64,000 bases of DNA from Winogradskyella helgolandensis (GTDB taxonomy: Bacteria; Bacteroidota; Bacteroidia; Flavobacteriales; Flavobacteriaceae), in contig NZ_JABFHO010000001.1 of the NCBI RefSeq assembly GCF_013404085.1, forward strand, positions 2,925,001-2,989,000, read 5' to 3'. Position numbers and translations under genes: made by a program. Shown here piece by piece: positions 43,451 to 54,800 of the stretch. The notes under the pieces are model-generated. The model did not search any database, was not told the origin of the DNA, and was given only the letters and a program-made list of their open reading frames with translations. How positions within the stretch are numbered: the first letter of the stretch is position 1; every line of letters begins with the position of its first letter.

Positions 43451-44260
43451 TTACCAAAAGGTTATAAAACATTTTACGAGTTTTGTCTCATTATATTTTA
43501 ACCAGACTAATGGTGAACGTTTAGCTTCAATATCTCTTTGAATCTTCATTTTAATAGTATCGTAATCCTGCCAAATCACGTCATTATGAGGTGCAATAAG
43601 CCAATCTAATTTTTGAGGGATATAAAATTTCAATTCCTTAAAAATAGAAATAGATTCAAAAGACAGATAAAAACCAGAAACACAATTTTCGTTTAGCGCC
43701 TCAAATTTAACTTTTGAATCATAATAGGGTAGGAACAATTGCGCTTTAAAACAAAGCTGCTGTGAAACATTTGCGATATCAATATTATATTGAGCAAGTT
43801 GTTTGCTAGTCTCATTATTATAGAGAAGCGGAAACTGTTTATTTTTAAGTTTATCTAGTTTATAACAAAGCGAATCGTTTCTATTAGGTCCAATCCAATA
43901 GGAGAGAGGCTCGCTGTAAGATTCTAACGTATCATATAGATAGAATTTATAAACCACTTCAAGATGAATAGGCGTGTCATTTAAAATATATAGCCCATCT
44001 AACTCCCCAATGGTCTTACGATCTTTTTGGATTTGTAAATTTTCTGAAATCCATTTTACGGACTTATTTTGTTGTAATTGGTAAAACACAAATTCCTCTA
44101 CTAGTTTACCTAAACGCTGATTTTTAAAGGCGAAATCATCAACTTCAAGTTCAATTTTAGAACTGAGTTCGGTCAATCCTATATGAGGTAAACTACTAAT
44201 TTTAAATAATGAAGGAGTTTTTACGTACCCATTATAACGTAATAAAGTGCTTTGATCCAT
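43451..44260 (-). CDS. DUF1853 family protein
   Basis: A 269-residue cytosolic protein. The DUF1853 features are FVFYQLQQNKSVKWISENLQIQKDRKTIGELDGLY followed by HLEVVYKFYLY. The GELD and HLEvvyK spacing resembles a PD-(D/E)xK nuclease-type site, although activity has not been shown for the family as far as I know. It is encoded two bases upstream of the rluE-like gene, a pairing that suggests co-transcription. Confidence 0.8.
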   Translation of the reverse strand: MDQSTLLRYNGYVKTPSLFKISSLPHIGLTELSSKIELEVDDFAFKNQRLGKLVEEFVFYQLQQNKSVKWISENLQIQKDRKTIGELDGLYILNDTPIHLEVVYKFYLYDTLESYSEPLSYWIGPNRNDSLCYKLDKLKNKQFPLLYNNETSKQLAQYNIDIANVSQQLCFKAQLFLPYYDSKVKFEALNENCVSGFYLSFESISIFKELKFYIPQKLDWLIAPHNDVIWQDYDTIKMKIQRDIEAKRSPLVWLKYNETKLVKCFITFW

Positions 44261-44341
44261 AGAGGATTAAAAGTATAACTATTTTATCAAAACAATACTT
44301 GTCTTAAGCATTATTGTTATACTCTTTTAGAACACTTTATT

Positions 44342-44734
44342 TTAAAGATGCTTTATATCAGAACTATCAATTTCAAAATATTTAAGGACTTCTGTAACCG
44401 TTGTAATATGTTCGGTTTTGTCACCATTTAATATAATAGCGCCTCTAAAAGCTTTTGGATTATTTATTAAAATGGTTACATAATCATTGGTATCAAAATT
44501 AGAATCATCATCTATATTTTTTATTTTAGAAAAATCTATAAATTTATTAATTCCAACATTAAGATCAGTAGCCAATTCTTGCCATTGTGTAGGCGTTGGC
44601 ATTGTATCATTAAGGTTAATCATTAAAATTTTTTTCCCTGAAGCTTTTAAATACCCTTCAAGTTGATTTCCAAAGTCTGAATCACTTGCATAAATGCAAT
44701 TTATTTGATTTTTATCTCTACTAATTACTCCCAT
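44342..44734 (-). CDS. ArsC/Spx-fold-like protein without catalytic cysteine
   Basis: A 130-residue protein. The layout INCIYASDSDFGNQLEGYLKASGKKILMIN (thioredoxin-like first strand and helix) and the later FDTNDYVTILINNPKAFRGAIILNGDKT follow arsenate-reductase-family proteins. The Cys of the CxxC/CxxS active site is missing, the corresponding positions being Ser/Asp. It is therefore not expected to reduce arsenate. It is encoded three bases after the hibernation factor gene, pointing to a role in stress or translation (inference). Confidence 0.55.
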   Translation of the reverse strand: MGVISRDKNQINCIYASDSDFGNQLEGYLKASGKKILMINLNDTMPTPTQWQELATDLNVGINKFIDFSKIKNIDDDSNFDTNDYVTILINNPKAFRGAIILNGDKTEHITTVTEVLKYFEIDSSDIKHL

Positions 44735-44737
44735 ATA

Positions 44738-45040
44738 TTAATACGTTTTCATTTTATCTTTACGTTTCTCTAATTGACGCAGCAAGTCATTAACCGTTTC
44801 TGAAATAGCATCATAAAAATTATCATGCGATGATTCTGCAAATAATCGCGGACCGGGAGCACTCAATCTTATACTACATATTTTACCAGTTTCATCATCA
44901 CTAGTATTTTCCGTTTTAAAAAATACATCGGCTCTAATCACAAAGTTGTAACGTGTAAATACTGTTTCTAATTTTTCCGTAGCATGTGCTTCTAAGCGAT
45001 CACTTGTCTCTATATCGTGGTATTCAAATATAATATCCAT
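44738..45040 (-). CDS. ribosome hibernation promoting factor, short HPF/YfiA family
   Basis: A 100-residue protein consisting only of the N-terminal HPF/YfiA domain (IIFEYHDIETSDRLEAHATEKLETVF ... NFYDAISETVNDLLRQLEKRKDKMK). It binds the decoding site region of the small subunit and silences ribosomes in stationary phase. The short form lacks the dimerisation domain of long HPF. It is divergent from the EF-G paralogue across a 231-base region and precedes the ArsC-like gene by three bases. Confidence 0.92.
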   Translation of the reverse strand: MDIIFEYHDIETSDRLEAHATEKLETVFTRYNFVIRADVFFKTENTSDDETGKICSIRLSAPGPRLFAESSHDNFYDAISETVNDLLRQLEKRKDKMKTY

Positions 45041-45213
45041 AAGTTCTGTTATTTTAATTAAGGTTAAAATTATTCAAATCTCATCTGATTACTTAACTGA
45101 TATCAAATCGATTTTAACGTAATAACATATGGTATTAAATAGTAGTGTTATAGAGCATTGGAATAAAATCCGAAAACCTAACGAAAGTCATATTTTTTAT
45201 TTCAAACAAAAAG

Positions 45214-45221
45214 TATCTTTA
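45214..45221 (+). promoter_or_regulatory. -7 box of the EF-G2 unit
   Basis: TATCTTTA at 45214-45221 lies 50 bases upstream of the ATG in the divergent gap. The same box variant occurs at 18736, 23934 (TATCTTTG) and 39424. No -33 TTG is clear. Confidence 0.4.
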
Positions 45222-45271
45222 GTCATATCATATTTTAAACAATATCTAACTCTCTAAAAATCACATAGCTT

Positions 45272-47392
45272 ATGAAAGTATTTGATGATAAACATATTAA
45301 AAATGTGGCGTTTGTTGGTACGCATCGTGCTGGTAAAACCACATTGTCTGAGACCATGTTATTTGAAGCAGGTCTAATTAACAGACGTGGCACAGTAGAA
45401 CAGCAAAATACCATATCGGATTACCATGAATTTGAGCACCAACGCGGTGCTTCTGTTTTTGCAACACCTTTGCATACAGAATGGAGGAACTATAAAATTA
45501 ATATTATCGATACACCAGGTTTAGATGATTTTATAGGAGAAATAATGTCTTCTATTCGTGTTGCTGATACCATTGTAACGGTTATCAATGCAAAGCATGG
45601 TGTTGATATAGGCACAGAAATTATTTGGAATTACGTCGATAAATATCACAAACCAACACTTTTTGTAATCAATAAAATTGATAGTGAAAAGGCTAATTTT
45701 GAATTGAGTCTCAATAGCTTAAAAGAATTAGTAGGTAACAATGCTGTTTTAATGCAATACCCAATTAAAATTGATAGAGCACAATGTATTATTGATGTGC
45801 TTAAAATGAAATGCTACAAATTTGGACCCGAAGGAGGGAAGCCTGAAAAGTTAGCAATTCCTGAAGATCAAAAAGTATATGCAGACCAACTTCATAATGA
45901 ACTCGTAGAAAAAGCGGCTGAAAATGATGAAGATCTTATGGAACGTTATTTTGATAAAGGAACACTTAACGAAAACGAATTAAGAGAAGGTATAAAACTA
46001 GGCATGTTAAATCATGATATCTTTCCTATATTTTGTGTATCTGCATTAAAAGATATGGGGACAGGCCGTTTAATGGGCTTTATTGATAATGTTGCTCCAG
46101 CAGCAGCTGATTTAAATCCAGAACAAACTATTGAAGGTAAACTTATAAAACCCGAATTAAATGCAGATACATCCCTTTTTGTATTTAAAAATATTCATCA
46201 ACCCAATTTAGGACAGATTACGTTTTTTAAAGTTATGTCTGGTGAAGTTAAGATTAACGATAAGCTTTTTAATACAAGAACTGGTGAGTTAGAGGCTATA
46301 AATCAACTTTATATTATGGATGGAAAGCAGAAGCACTCTGTTCAGAAACTAACCGTTGGTGATATTGGAGCCACAACAAAATTAAAGTTTACTGAAACTA
46401 ACGACACTTTAGCGACCAAAGTAGAAGCAGGAACTATAAAACCAATTAATTTCCCTCAACCAAGATTGGTAAAGGCCGTTTTTGCAGAAAGCACTACTGA
46501 AGAAGAGAAACTTAGCGATGCATTAAGACGAATGCATAGTCAAGATTTAACGATTGATTTAAGTTATAACGATGAGACACATCAAACGTTAATTGGAACA
46601 CAAGGTGAACTGCATTTAGCAACTATAGTCTGGATATTGGAGAATATTTATGATGTAAAAGCACGTTTTGAAGCTCCTAAAATTTCATATCGTGAAACCA
46701 TTCAACGGAGTGCAACAGCAAATTACAGGCACAAAAAGCAGAGTGGAGGATCCGGACAATTTGGTCAGGTGCATTTAAAAATTGAACCTTATTATGAAGG
46801 TATGCCAGAACCAGAAGGTTTTTCTCTAAGAGGAAAAGAGGTAGTGGACTTACCTTGGGGTGGAAAATTAGTATTCTATAATTGTATTGTTGGTGGTGTA
46901 ATAGACCAACGCTATTTACCTTCTGTAATGAAGGGGATTTTAGATGTTATGGAATCTGGACCGTTAACTGACTCTTATATTAGAGATATTAGAGTTATGG
47001 TTTACGATGGAAAAATGCATGCTGTTGATTCTAATGATATCTCGTTTAAAATTGCTGGTGCATATGCTTTTAAAGCTGCCTTTTTAAATGCAAACCCTAA
47101 ATTATTAGAGCCTATTGAAAAAATGAAACTGACTGTGCCAGGAGAAATGGTTGGTAACGTAATGACAGAATTGCAAAGCAGACGTGCTATCATTCAAGGT
47201 ATAGAGAATGAAGCAAATTATCAGATACTAAAATGTACCATGCCGGCTTCTGAATTAACAGATTTTTCTAGTCAGTTACGCTCATTAACACAGGGTAGAG
47301 CTACCTATAGTTCAAGTTTTGATGGTTATAATACTGTACCAAGTCATATTCAGAAACAATTAGTAAAAGAACAAGAATTAGTAACCACTTAA
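45272..47392 (+). CDS. EF-G paralogue (EF-G2 type) with altered GTPase switch residues
   Basis: A 706-residue translational GTPase-like protein with the five EF-G domains. The P-loop is intact (GTHRAGKTT, 16-24) and so is NKID (134-137). Switch I reads RGASV (58-62) instead of RGITI. Switch II reads DTPGLDDF (80-87), where the catalytic histidine of DTPGHVDF is Leu84. The closest match I know is EF-G2 (BT2167) of Bacteroides thetaiotaomicron, reported to support translocation without GTP hydrolysis under starvation. This protein is expected to act the same way (inference). It is divergent from an hpf gene and 12 bases upstream of a small helical gene. Confidence 0.9.
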   Translation: MKVFDDKHIKNVAFVGTHRAGKTTLSETMLFEAGLINRRGTVEQQNTISDYHEFEHQRGASVFATPLHTEWRNYKINIIDTPGLDDFIGEIMSSIRVADTIVTVINAKHGVDIGTEIIWNYVDKYHKPTLFVINKIDSEKANFELSLNSLKELVGNNAVLMQYPIKIDRAQCIIDVLKMKCYKFGPEGGKPEKLAIPEDQKVYADQLHNELVEKAAENDEDLMERYFDKGTLNENELREGIKLGMLNHDIFPIFCVSALKDMGTGRLMGFIDNVAPAAADLNPEQTIEGKLIKPELNADTSLFVFKNIHQPNLGQITFFKVMSGEVKINDKLFNTRTGELEAINQLYIMDGKQKHSVQKLTVGDIGATTKLKFTETNDTLATKVEAGTIKPINFPQPRLVKAVFAESTTEEEKLSDALRRMHSQDLTIDLSYNDETHQTLIGTQGELHLATIVWILENIYDVKARFEAPKISYRETIQRSATANYRHKKQSGGSGQFGQVHLKIEPYYEGMPEPEGFSLRGKEVVDLPWGGKLVFYNCIVGGVIDQRYLPSVMKGILDVMESGPLTDSYIRDIRVMVYDGKMHAVDSNDISFKIAGAYAFKAAFLNANPKLLEPIEKMKLTVPGEMVGNVMTELQSRRAIIQGIENEANYQILKCTMPASELTDFSSQLRSLTQGRATYSSSFDGYNTVPSHIQKQLVKEQELVTT

Positions 47393-47404
47393 AACATTAA
47401 AGTT

Positions 47405-47785
47405 ATGCAAAGTAAAATATTGTATTTAAGCGATTTAAAGTTTAATATAGAAACATGGAAACGTGAATTACGGTTTCATTTTAATGAAATGGATACGTTT
47501 CAGGAAAAGTTAGAAGAATTAGTCCCTCGTCTAGATGATTCATTTGGATTTAAGAAATTAGAAGTTTTTCAAAATCGAATAATGATAGAAAAAGATGCCA
47601 TTAAAAAATTAATGCACAGATGTAGAAATAAAATGGCAACAATCAATACTTCAGATTTTAATGAAGCTATAGATGGTCGACTTCAAAATGAACAGCATAC
47701 TTTAAAAGAAGATATGCGGACGTACATAAAAATGCATTATGATTTAAAGGAAGATCTCATGGATTTCTTCATTGAGGTAGTATAG
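47405..47785 (+). CDS. hypothetical helical protein in one operon with EF-G2
   Basis: A 126-residue, probably all-helical cytosolic protein, rich in Glu, Lys and Met. Two long amphipathic helices are visible (about 14-45 and 50-80), then QNEQHTLKEDMRTYIKMHYDLKEDLMDFF. No family is recognised. The 12-base gap after the EF-G2 gene makes co-translation likely, so it may modulate EF-G2 or the idle ribosome (inference). Confidence 0.7.
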   Translation: MQSKILYLSDLKFNIETWKRELRFHFNEMDTFQEKLEELVPRLDDSFGFKKLEVFQNRIMIEKDAIKKLMHRCRNKMATINTSDFNEAIDGRLQNEQHTLKEDMRTYIKMHYDLKEDLMDFFIEVV

Positions 47786-47810
47786 CCTTTAAAACTTGAA
47801 ATATATGGAA

Positions 47811-47844
47811 TAAAAAAACGCAAAATCCATTATGGGTTTTGCGT
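47811..47844 (-). terminator. intrinsic terminator of the surface/gliding operon
   Basis: ACGCAAAATCC (47818-47828) pairs with GGGTTTTGCGT (47834-47844), with one G-U pair and a five-base loop. The seven A before it on the plus strand form the U-tract on the minus strand, so it mainly serves the minus-strand operon ending at 47887. Confidence 0.75.
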
Positions 47845-47886
47845 GTTCTTGAAGTTGTATTGGTGCTATCTAATAATAACAAAAAC

Positions 47887-48870
47887 CTATCTATAGTAAC
47901 TCTGACTAGTTCCTTTAGTACAGGCACAATTACTTGCTCCTTGTAAAAAGTCTAATCCAATTGTTATCATATGTGTTCCAGAATTAAAACCAGATAAATC
48001 GTTCATTGTTAGTTGATATGAATATGCAAAAAAGAATTGATTGAAAGTTATACCTGCCATTGGACCAATGTTTAAAGGCTTCATGAATTGATCATTTAAA
48101 AAACGGTAAGATCCTCCTACAAAATAATAATCTCCTTTTCTATTAAATTTTCTGTATTTAAAGTTGATATCGGTACTAGATCGTTTATCGCTATCAAACA
48201 TTTGTACAAATACAGATGGCTCAAATTCTACATCTTTATTATTTCGACTTTTAATTACTACACCTGTATAAAATTGATAATTCAATAACTTACTTGGTTC
48301 AACACCTAAATATTGGTCAATATCTTTGTTTAAAAAGTTATTAGCATTAAAGCTTAAATAAAAGGCTTTCCAACGGTATAAAATTCCGGCGTCAAAGTTG
48401 TTGTTAGATATTCCTCTATCATCCGTAATAGCTGGATCTAAAATAGGAATGTCATAGGTGGTATTAAAATTCTCTATTTCAACTCTAAAACTATTAATAT
48501 TATAAGATAAACCAAAGGATAAGAACTGCTTCGTTTTATAATCTAAAGTCAAATGATGAGCAAAAGAAAACTTAACTCCTTTTTGACGTGTGTTACCATT
48601 CTTATCATTATATGCAGATATTCCAATTCCTGAACGATCAGCGATTCTAAAATCAGCATATACAGATTGATTATCTGGTGCATTTTTTATACCAACCCAC
48701 TGCGTTAATCCGTTGGCTCTAATTTTTAAATTATCGCCAATTCCTGCATAAGTAGGTGAAATAACAAAATCGTTATCGGCCAAATATTGTGTCCATACAG
48801 GTAAGTTTAATTCTTGACCATAACTCTGAGCAAAGACCAAAAAAAGAATATAAAGGGGAAATTTTTTCAT
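47887..48870 (-). CDS. PorP/SprF-family T9SS outer membrane protein
   Basis: A 327-residue protein with a signal peptide (about 1-18) and the PorP/SprF barrel pattern: LPVWTQYLADNDFVISPTYAGIGDNLKIRANGLTQWVGIKNAP, repeated amphipathic strands, and a final LTMNDLSGFNSGTHMITIGLDFL. SprF proteins are needed for surface delivery of the SprB-type adhesin encoded next to them and are part of the shuttle between PorV-like and motor components. Here it is 27 bases downstream of the giant adhesin gene, the classic sprB-sprF order. Confidence 0.92.
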   Translation of the reverse strand: MKKFPLYILFLVFAQSYGQELNLPVWTQYLADNDFVISPTYAGIGDNLKIRANGLTQWVGIKNAPDNQSVYADFRIADRSGIGISAYNDKNGNTRQKGVKFSFAHHLTLDYKTKQFLSFGLSYNINSFRVEIENFNTTYDIPILDPAITDDRGISNNNFDAGILYRWKAFYLSFNANNFLNKDIDQYLGVEPSKLLNYQFYTGVVIKSRNNKDVEFEPSVFVQMFDSDKRSSTDINFKYRKFNRKGDYYFVGGSYRFLNDQFMKPLNIGPMAGITFNQFFFAYSYQLTMNDLSGFNSGTHMITIGLDFLQGASNCACTKGTSQSYYR

Positions 48871-48897
48871 GATGTTATCTTATAAAGTTCTTAGCAA

Positions 48898-51800
48898 TTA
48901 TCTATAAAGTGTAAAATGTCCAACAAATTCTTTGTCGTGTGTAGAATCATTCGTTTTAACAACAAACCAATAATCACCAGTAGGCAATTCATTACCCATG
49001 TATTTACCATCCCAAGCTTCACCAACACGATAGGTTGCTATTTTACGACCATAGCGATCAAATATATCGAAGGTTAGATTTGGATAATTTTCGGTACATC
49101 CTGGTGCCCAAGTATCAAATTTATCATCATTATTTGGTGTAAACCAATTAGGAATACAAATGTCTTGAAACTCTAATTCTACTTGTATGGTTGCAAAACA
49201 GCCACTACTATCCGTTACCGTAATAGTATATAATCCGGATTCATAAATGATAAATGAGTTTTCATAGCCATAATCCTCATCGTTGATGGTAAATTGATAA
49301 TCACCTGTACCACCTGCCGCGTTTGCTATGTATTCATTTAGATCACCTTCTGCTAAATCCAAGGTTACTGGGTCAGCCATTTCAATATCAAAAAAGTCAG
49401 TTGTTTGAATACATCCATTTGTATGTCTAACATCTATAAAATGATTCGTTCCTACTGGTACATTTATAAATTTGTTATCAGATTGATAAGGCCCACCATT
49501 TAATGAATAATCAAGTTGATCTAAATCATCAATTGAAGCATCTACTGTAACAGTTACGATGTTTCCTTGTAAATTATTATCACAGACAGATTCAATTAAA
49601 ATTTCTGGTTGTATGCTTACAGATTCAGGGAAAGTAATGTTCCATTCCGACTCACATCCTTCTGCATCTCTTACAAACACCGTATGATCACCACCTGTTA
49701 AATTTGAAAAGTCAAATTCAGTTTGTGCTGCACTTCCTGTCGTGTAAACGCCATCGTAATCATCTAAACTCACACTATAAGGCAGTGTACCACCAGAAAT
49801 AGCAATACTAAATTCGCCATCAACATCTCCTGCACAAACTTCTGGGAAGAATGAATCTGCAACAATGCTTAATATTACAGGAGTTGGTTCTGTTATCGTG
49901 AAATTGAAAGTTAAATAACAACCCAATTCATCTTGTACAATAATATTGTAATCTCCAGGCTCTAAATCTTCAAATGTACTGGTTTCAAAAAATTGATTGA
50001 GTTGAGGTGAAATGGCATATTTAATAATTCCGGTACCACCTGACGCTGTAATTTCAACCGATCCATTATTGTTTCCTGCACAACTTACATTATTAACTAC
50101 TATTGAAGCATCGAGTGGAGCATCTGGTTCAGTAATACTGATCGATGCAGACGTTGCGTTACAATCTCCACTTTCAACAAGTACAATATAATCGCCTGCA
50201 AAAAGATCTGTGAAATAACCAGGTGTGAGTTCTGTTGCAATTACATCATTACCTAAATTATCTTGTAACGTGTAGGTGTAATTTCCTAATCCACCAATAG
50301 CAGTTGCTAAAATGGTTCCATTATTATCTCCTGCACAATTAATTATTGGATTGGTAGATTCTAAAGTCACTTCTAAAGTCGGTAAAGGATCTACTGTAAT
50401 TTCGTTAGAAACATTAGTTACACAGCCATTGGCATCTCTTACGTAATATGAATACGTTCCATCTGAAACACTGAATGTTGTTGATGTTGTAAACGTTCCT
50501 ATGATTGGCGAAAATGATGGATTATCACTATAAGAATATAATCCTGTTCCACCAGTGGCACTTAATGTTAACGTAGATTCCGTTAAACAGGTTTGTGTCG
50601 TTGTTCTTACCAAACTAGATTCAATTGGTGTAGGTTCAGTAATCACCATATTTACAGAAGAAAACTCACAACCATATCCATCTGTAATTCTTACAAAATA
50701 AGTTCCAGGTCCTAAGTTTTCAAAGACATTTGAAGTTTGTGGTCCAGAAACACTTGGTGTTGGTGAAACCGTATTTAAAGTATAACTATAATTTGAACCT
50801 TGACCACCAGTAACATTCGTAATGGTAATACTAGCATCTTGATCTCCAAAACAAGATAGAACAGTGGTGTTTGGCGTAAATGTCGCAGCAATTGGAGTAG
50901 GAGTCTCTAAAGTTATACTTTCAGAAACGATACAGCCACCTGCATCTCTAACATTTACAGTATATGTTCCTGCAGACAATTCTGAAAAAGAACCGTTAGA
51001 AGAATAAGCTACAGTTGCAGCACCAGTTAATTCGTATTCATAATCTCCCCAACCACCAGTGGCGATGGCTGTAATTGTACCTTCATTATCATTACAGGTT
51101 ACATTCGACGTTTCTGAAACATTAAGTGTCATGCCATCTAATGGAGATGCAATAATGACATTTGCTGTTGCTGAACAGAATGGAATATCAGTTTCAGTAA
51201 TGACTACTGAAAACGTTCCAGCTTCCATTCCTGTTACTAGTTCAGGATTAGTTGAGGTATTAGCATTTACAATTCCTGTTATAGAAGTTCCTAAATTATC
51301 AAATACTTCATAGGTATAAGCGCCAGAATAGTTGGCTATATTTATTTCAAAGGATCCAGAATTATCACCAAAACAAGTGATTTCATATGGAGTTAATGTG
51401 AACGTTGGAAGTATGGCTTGAGAAACTGAAACAGACACTTCTTCAGTACATAAGGTAACGGTGTCTGTAATTGTAATTGTATAACTTCCTGAAGGCACTC
51501 CAGAAAACACATTTCCTGTTAGACTTATTGAAGCCGGACTTGGTAAAATGCTATAAGCATATGATCCAGATCCTCCAGAACCTGTTACTGTAATTTCACC
51601 ATCATCATCATTACAAGATGGAAAAGCAGTTACTTCTGGTGTTATTAAGATTGGAGCAACAACATCTATTGACACGGTATTACCACAACCATTAACATCT
51701 TGAATTTCTATGGTATGTGTTCCTGAATATAAATTTGAAAGTGTGAAAGGGAATGTTTGTGATTGAAATGCTCCTCCATTAATACTCACGCTATAAGGTG

Positions 51801-54800
51801 ACATACCAGGTGTGTCTAATGTAACATCAATTTCATATTCGCCTTCTGCAACGGTACATTGATTCGTTAAGGTTGCTGAAATCACTGGAGTTGGATCTCC
51901 ATTTAAAACTTGAATAGGGCTCGTAACAATACAGTGATAAGCATCAATTACATGAACATAATAACTACCAGCATCCATATTAAATGTGCTTGAAGCATCC
52001 CAAGCAGCATCTGTCGCTAATGGAGCAGCAGGTGTTGTCGTAATTTGATATTGATAAGGAGGTGTTCCGTTTGAACCGATAGCACTTATGATTCCTGAGT
52101 TAGGATTACAATTTGCATTCTGATCAATTGAAACTGCTAACTCTAATAAGAAAGCGGATTCTGTAATATTAAAAGGTACCGTAACAACACCACAACCAGC
52201 ATTTGGTCCTGAAGTTTCACTAATTGAAACAAAATAGTTTCCAAAAGGTAATGGTCCTAATTCCGTAACGCTCAACGAACCATTTGCTGGTACAGACCCT
52301 GAACCAGTAATACCTGTTGTCGCTAAACTTAAAGAATTAAAAACTTCATAATTTACAGAAACAGCACTTCCATAAACGCTATTAACTGTAAATGATACGT
52401 TACCATCTGCACTACCTGTACATGTAATATTATTAGCACTAACTGCTGATGCGGTTAATGTTGAATTTGTTGGAATAGGAACCGTTGCAGGCTCGTAATA
52501 ACTACAGTTTGTAGATTGATCAAATACAATAAATGTGTATACTACACCAGGAATTAATCCTGTAAATGTTGCAGATTCACTGCCAGGAGTATCTTCTGCT
52601 AGCCAAGTTCCTGTTGGATATTCAAAACCTGGACCTTCGTATATACTAAAGAAGAATGGCCCTGCACTTGTAAGCGTTGAACCTATGCTTACTTCAGCTT
52701 CACCACCTGTTGCACAATTAACAGTAGCCGTAATATCAATATCTAAATCTGTTGGAGGCGACGCCACCAATACATCTTGAACTAAAATAGAACAACCATT
52801 AGCATCAACCACATTAATTTGATATAACCCAAAATCAACCACATCAAAACTAACCGATGTTGAACCTATATTATTAAGTTCAGAATTTGAATAGCCATTT
52901 GTACCTGTTACAAAATAGTTATATGGAGGTGTTCCTCCTGTAACTGAATTTACAATTACTGAACCTTGAGAAACTCCACCTGCACCACATGTGATATCTA
53001 TAGCATCATAATCTACAACTATAGCGTCTGGTTGATCAATAGTTACAGTTTCAGTTGTTGTACACATTTTTGAATCTGTAAGCGTTACTGTATATAGTCC
53101 TGCTGGTAAGCTAGACGTTTGTGTTCCGTAATTTGTTCCTGTTGTATCGTTATTTACATTAATAGTGAAAGGAGGTGTGCCAACCGAAGTATCGATAGTA
53201 ACATCAATCGCTCCATTAGTATCTCCATTACAAAGAATTGGTTGTGTTTGCGCCACTAAACTTAAAGCTGGTAACGATAATGGGTTCACAGTAAGTAGTG
53301 ATGATGTTGCAGAACAACCATTAGCATCAGTAATTTCAAATTGATACGTTCCTGCATTTGTTGTCGAATATGTAAAAGGTGTTCCTGTAACTCCTAAAGA
53401 TGCATAAGCTGCACCATTTATTGATACTGAATAGGTGTAAGGTGCAGGTCCAGAAATAGTTCCTGTTATTACTGCATCTGGCGAAGCAGTACAATCCAAA
53501 TCGTCAGTCAAAACAACAGATAAGGTTGGAGTAGGAATAGGACTTACGGTATAGGATTCGCTATATACACATTCATTTTCATCTTTTACTTGGAACGTAT
53601 AAGTTCCAGGCTCTAAACCTGAAAAATCTGTTGATGTTTGATAAGCAGTAGCTGCCGAAGCAGGCGCTGTAATTTGATATTCTAATGTTCCTGTTCCACC
53701 CGTCGTTCCAGTTATAGAAATTGTAGACGTATTAGTAGGACAAGTAACAGGTGAATTATCAAAAGTTAAATCCGTTGGAGGATTTAAAGCTTCAACTGTT
53801 ATTTGGTTCATTGCAGAAGAACAGCCACTTGCATCTTTTACAATTACTGTATATGTTCCTGCTGATAAATTATTAAAGCTATTACTACTCTGAAACGTTA
53901 CACCATCAATACTATATGTATAAGGAGCAGCTCCTCCAGTAACTCCTGTTACTGTAATCGTTCCATCTGAAACACATGTAAAAGGTGCTGTTAATTCTGC
54001 AGTACCCGTAATCACAGTTGCTGAATTTATAGCAACAGTCTGTGGACTCGTTTCACAAACATCAGAACCTGACGTATATTGTAATACAACATCGTAATTT
54101 CCAACAGCTAATCCTGTAAATACATTTGAGTTTACAAAAGTAGTACCACCATCAATACTATATTCAATACTGTTACCATTGGCGTTAGTTACATTGATCG
54201 ATAAAGATCCAGAATCACTGGAATCTGCACAAGCAATATCAGTAATGTCTATATTAAAGTCAGGCTCTGGAATAGCGGCAACTGAAATCGTTACATCTGT
54301 ACTACAATTATTAGAATCCGTAACGGTAATATTATAAATGCCAGCTGAAGTTACAATAACCTCTGGTACAGACTGAAAATCTACAGATCCGTTGACAAAG
54401 TAAAAATAAGGAGGTGTTCCACCTACAGGATAAACTGTAATTTCACCATCAGTACAGTTTAAAGGGCTTGTTAAAGCTACGGTAGCGGTCAAAAGAGGTG
54501 GTTCTGTAATTGTAATATCCTCAGTAAATGTACAGCCATTTTCAGAAGTAATTGTTGCTGTATATGTTCCTGGGTTTAGGTTTTGAAACGTATGCGTGTT
54601 ATCCATTATTGGTCCAACACTATTTACTAAAGTACCAGCTTGATGTAGTGTAAATGAATATTGTGGATCTACATCATTCGCAGCTAAATAAATTGTTCCT
54701 TTATCATCATGACAATAAGGCTGTGTTACTATAGTTGACCCTGAAAATTCGCGATCTCTAATTTGTACATCTGGAACCGTAAATACACAAGGGTTTGTTG

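Noticed and set aside
44342..44734. Functional arsenate reductase
   Set aside because: The catalytic cysteine is missing and no ars genes are nearby.
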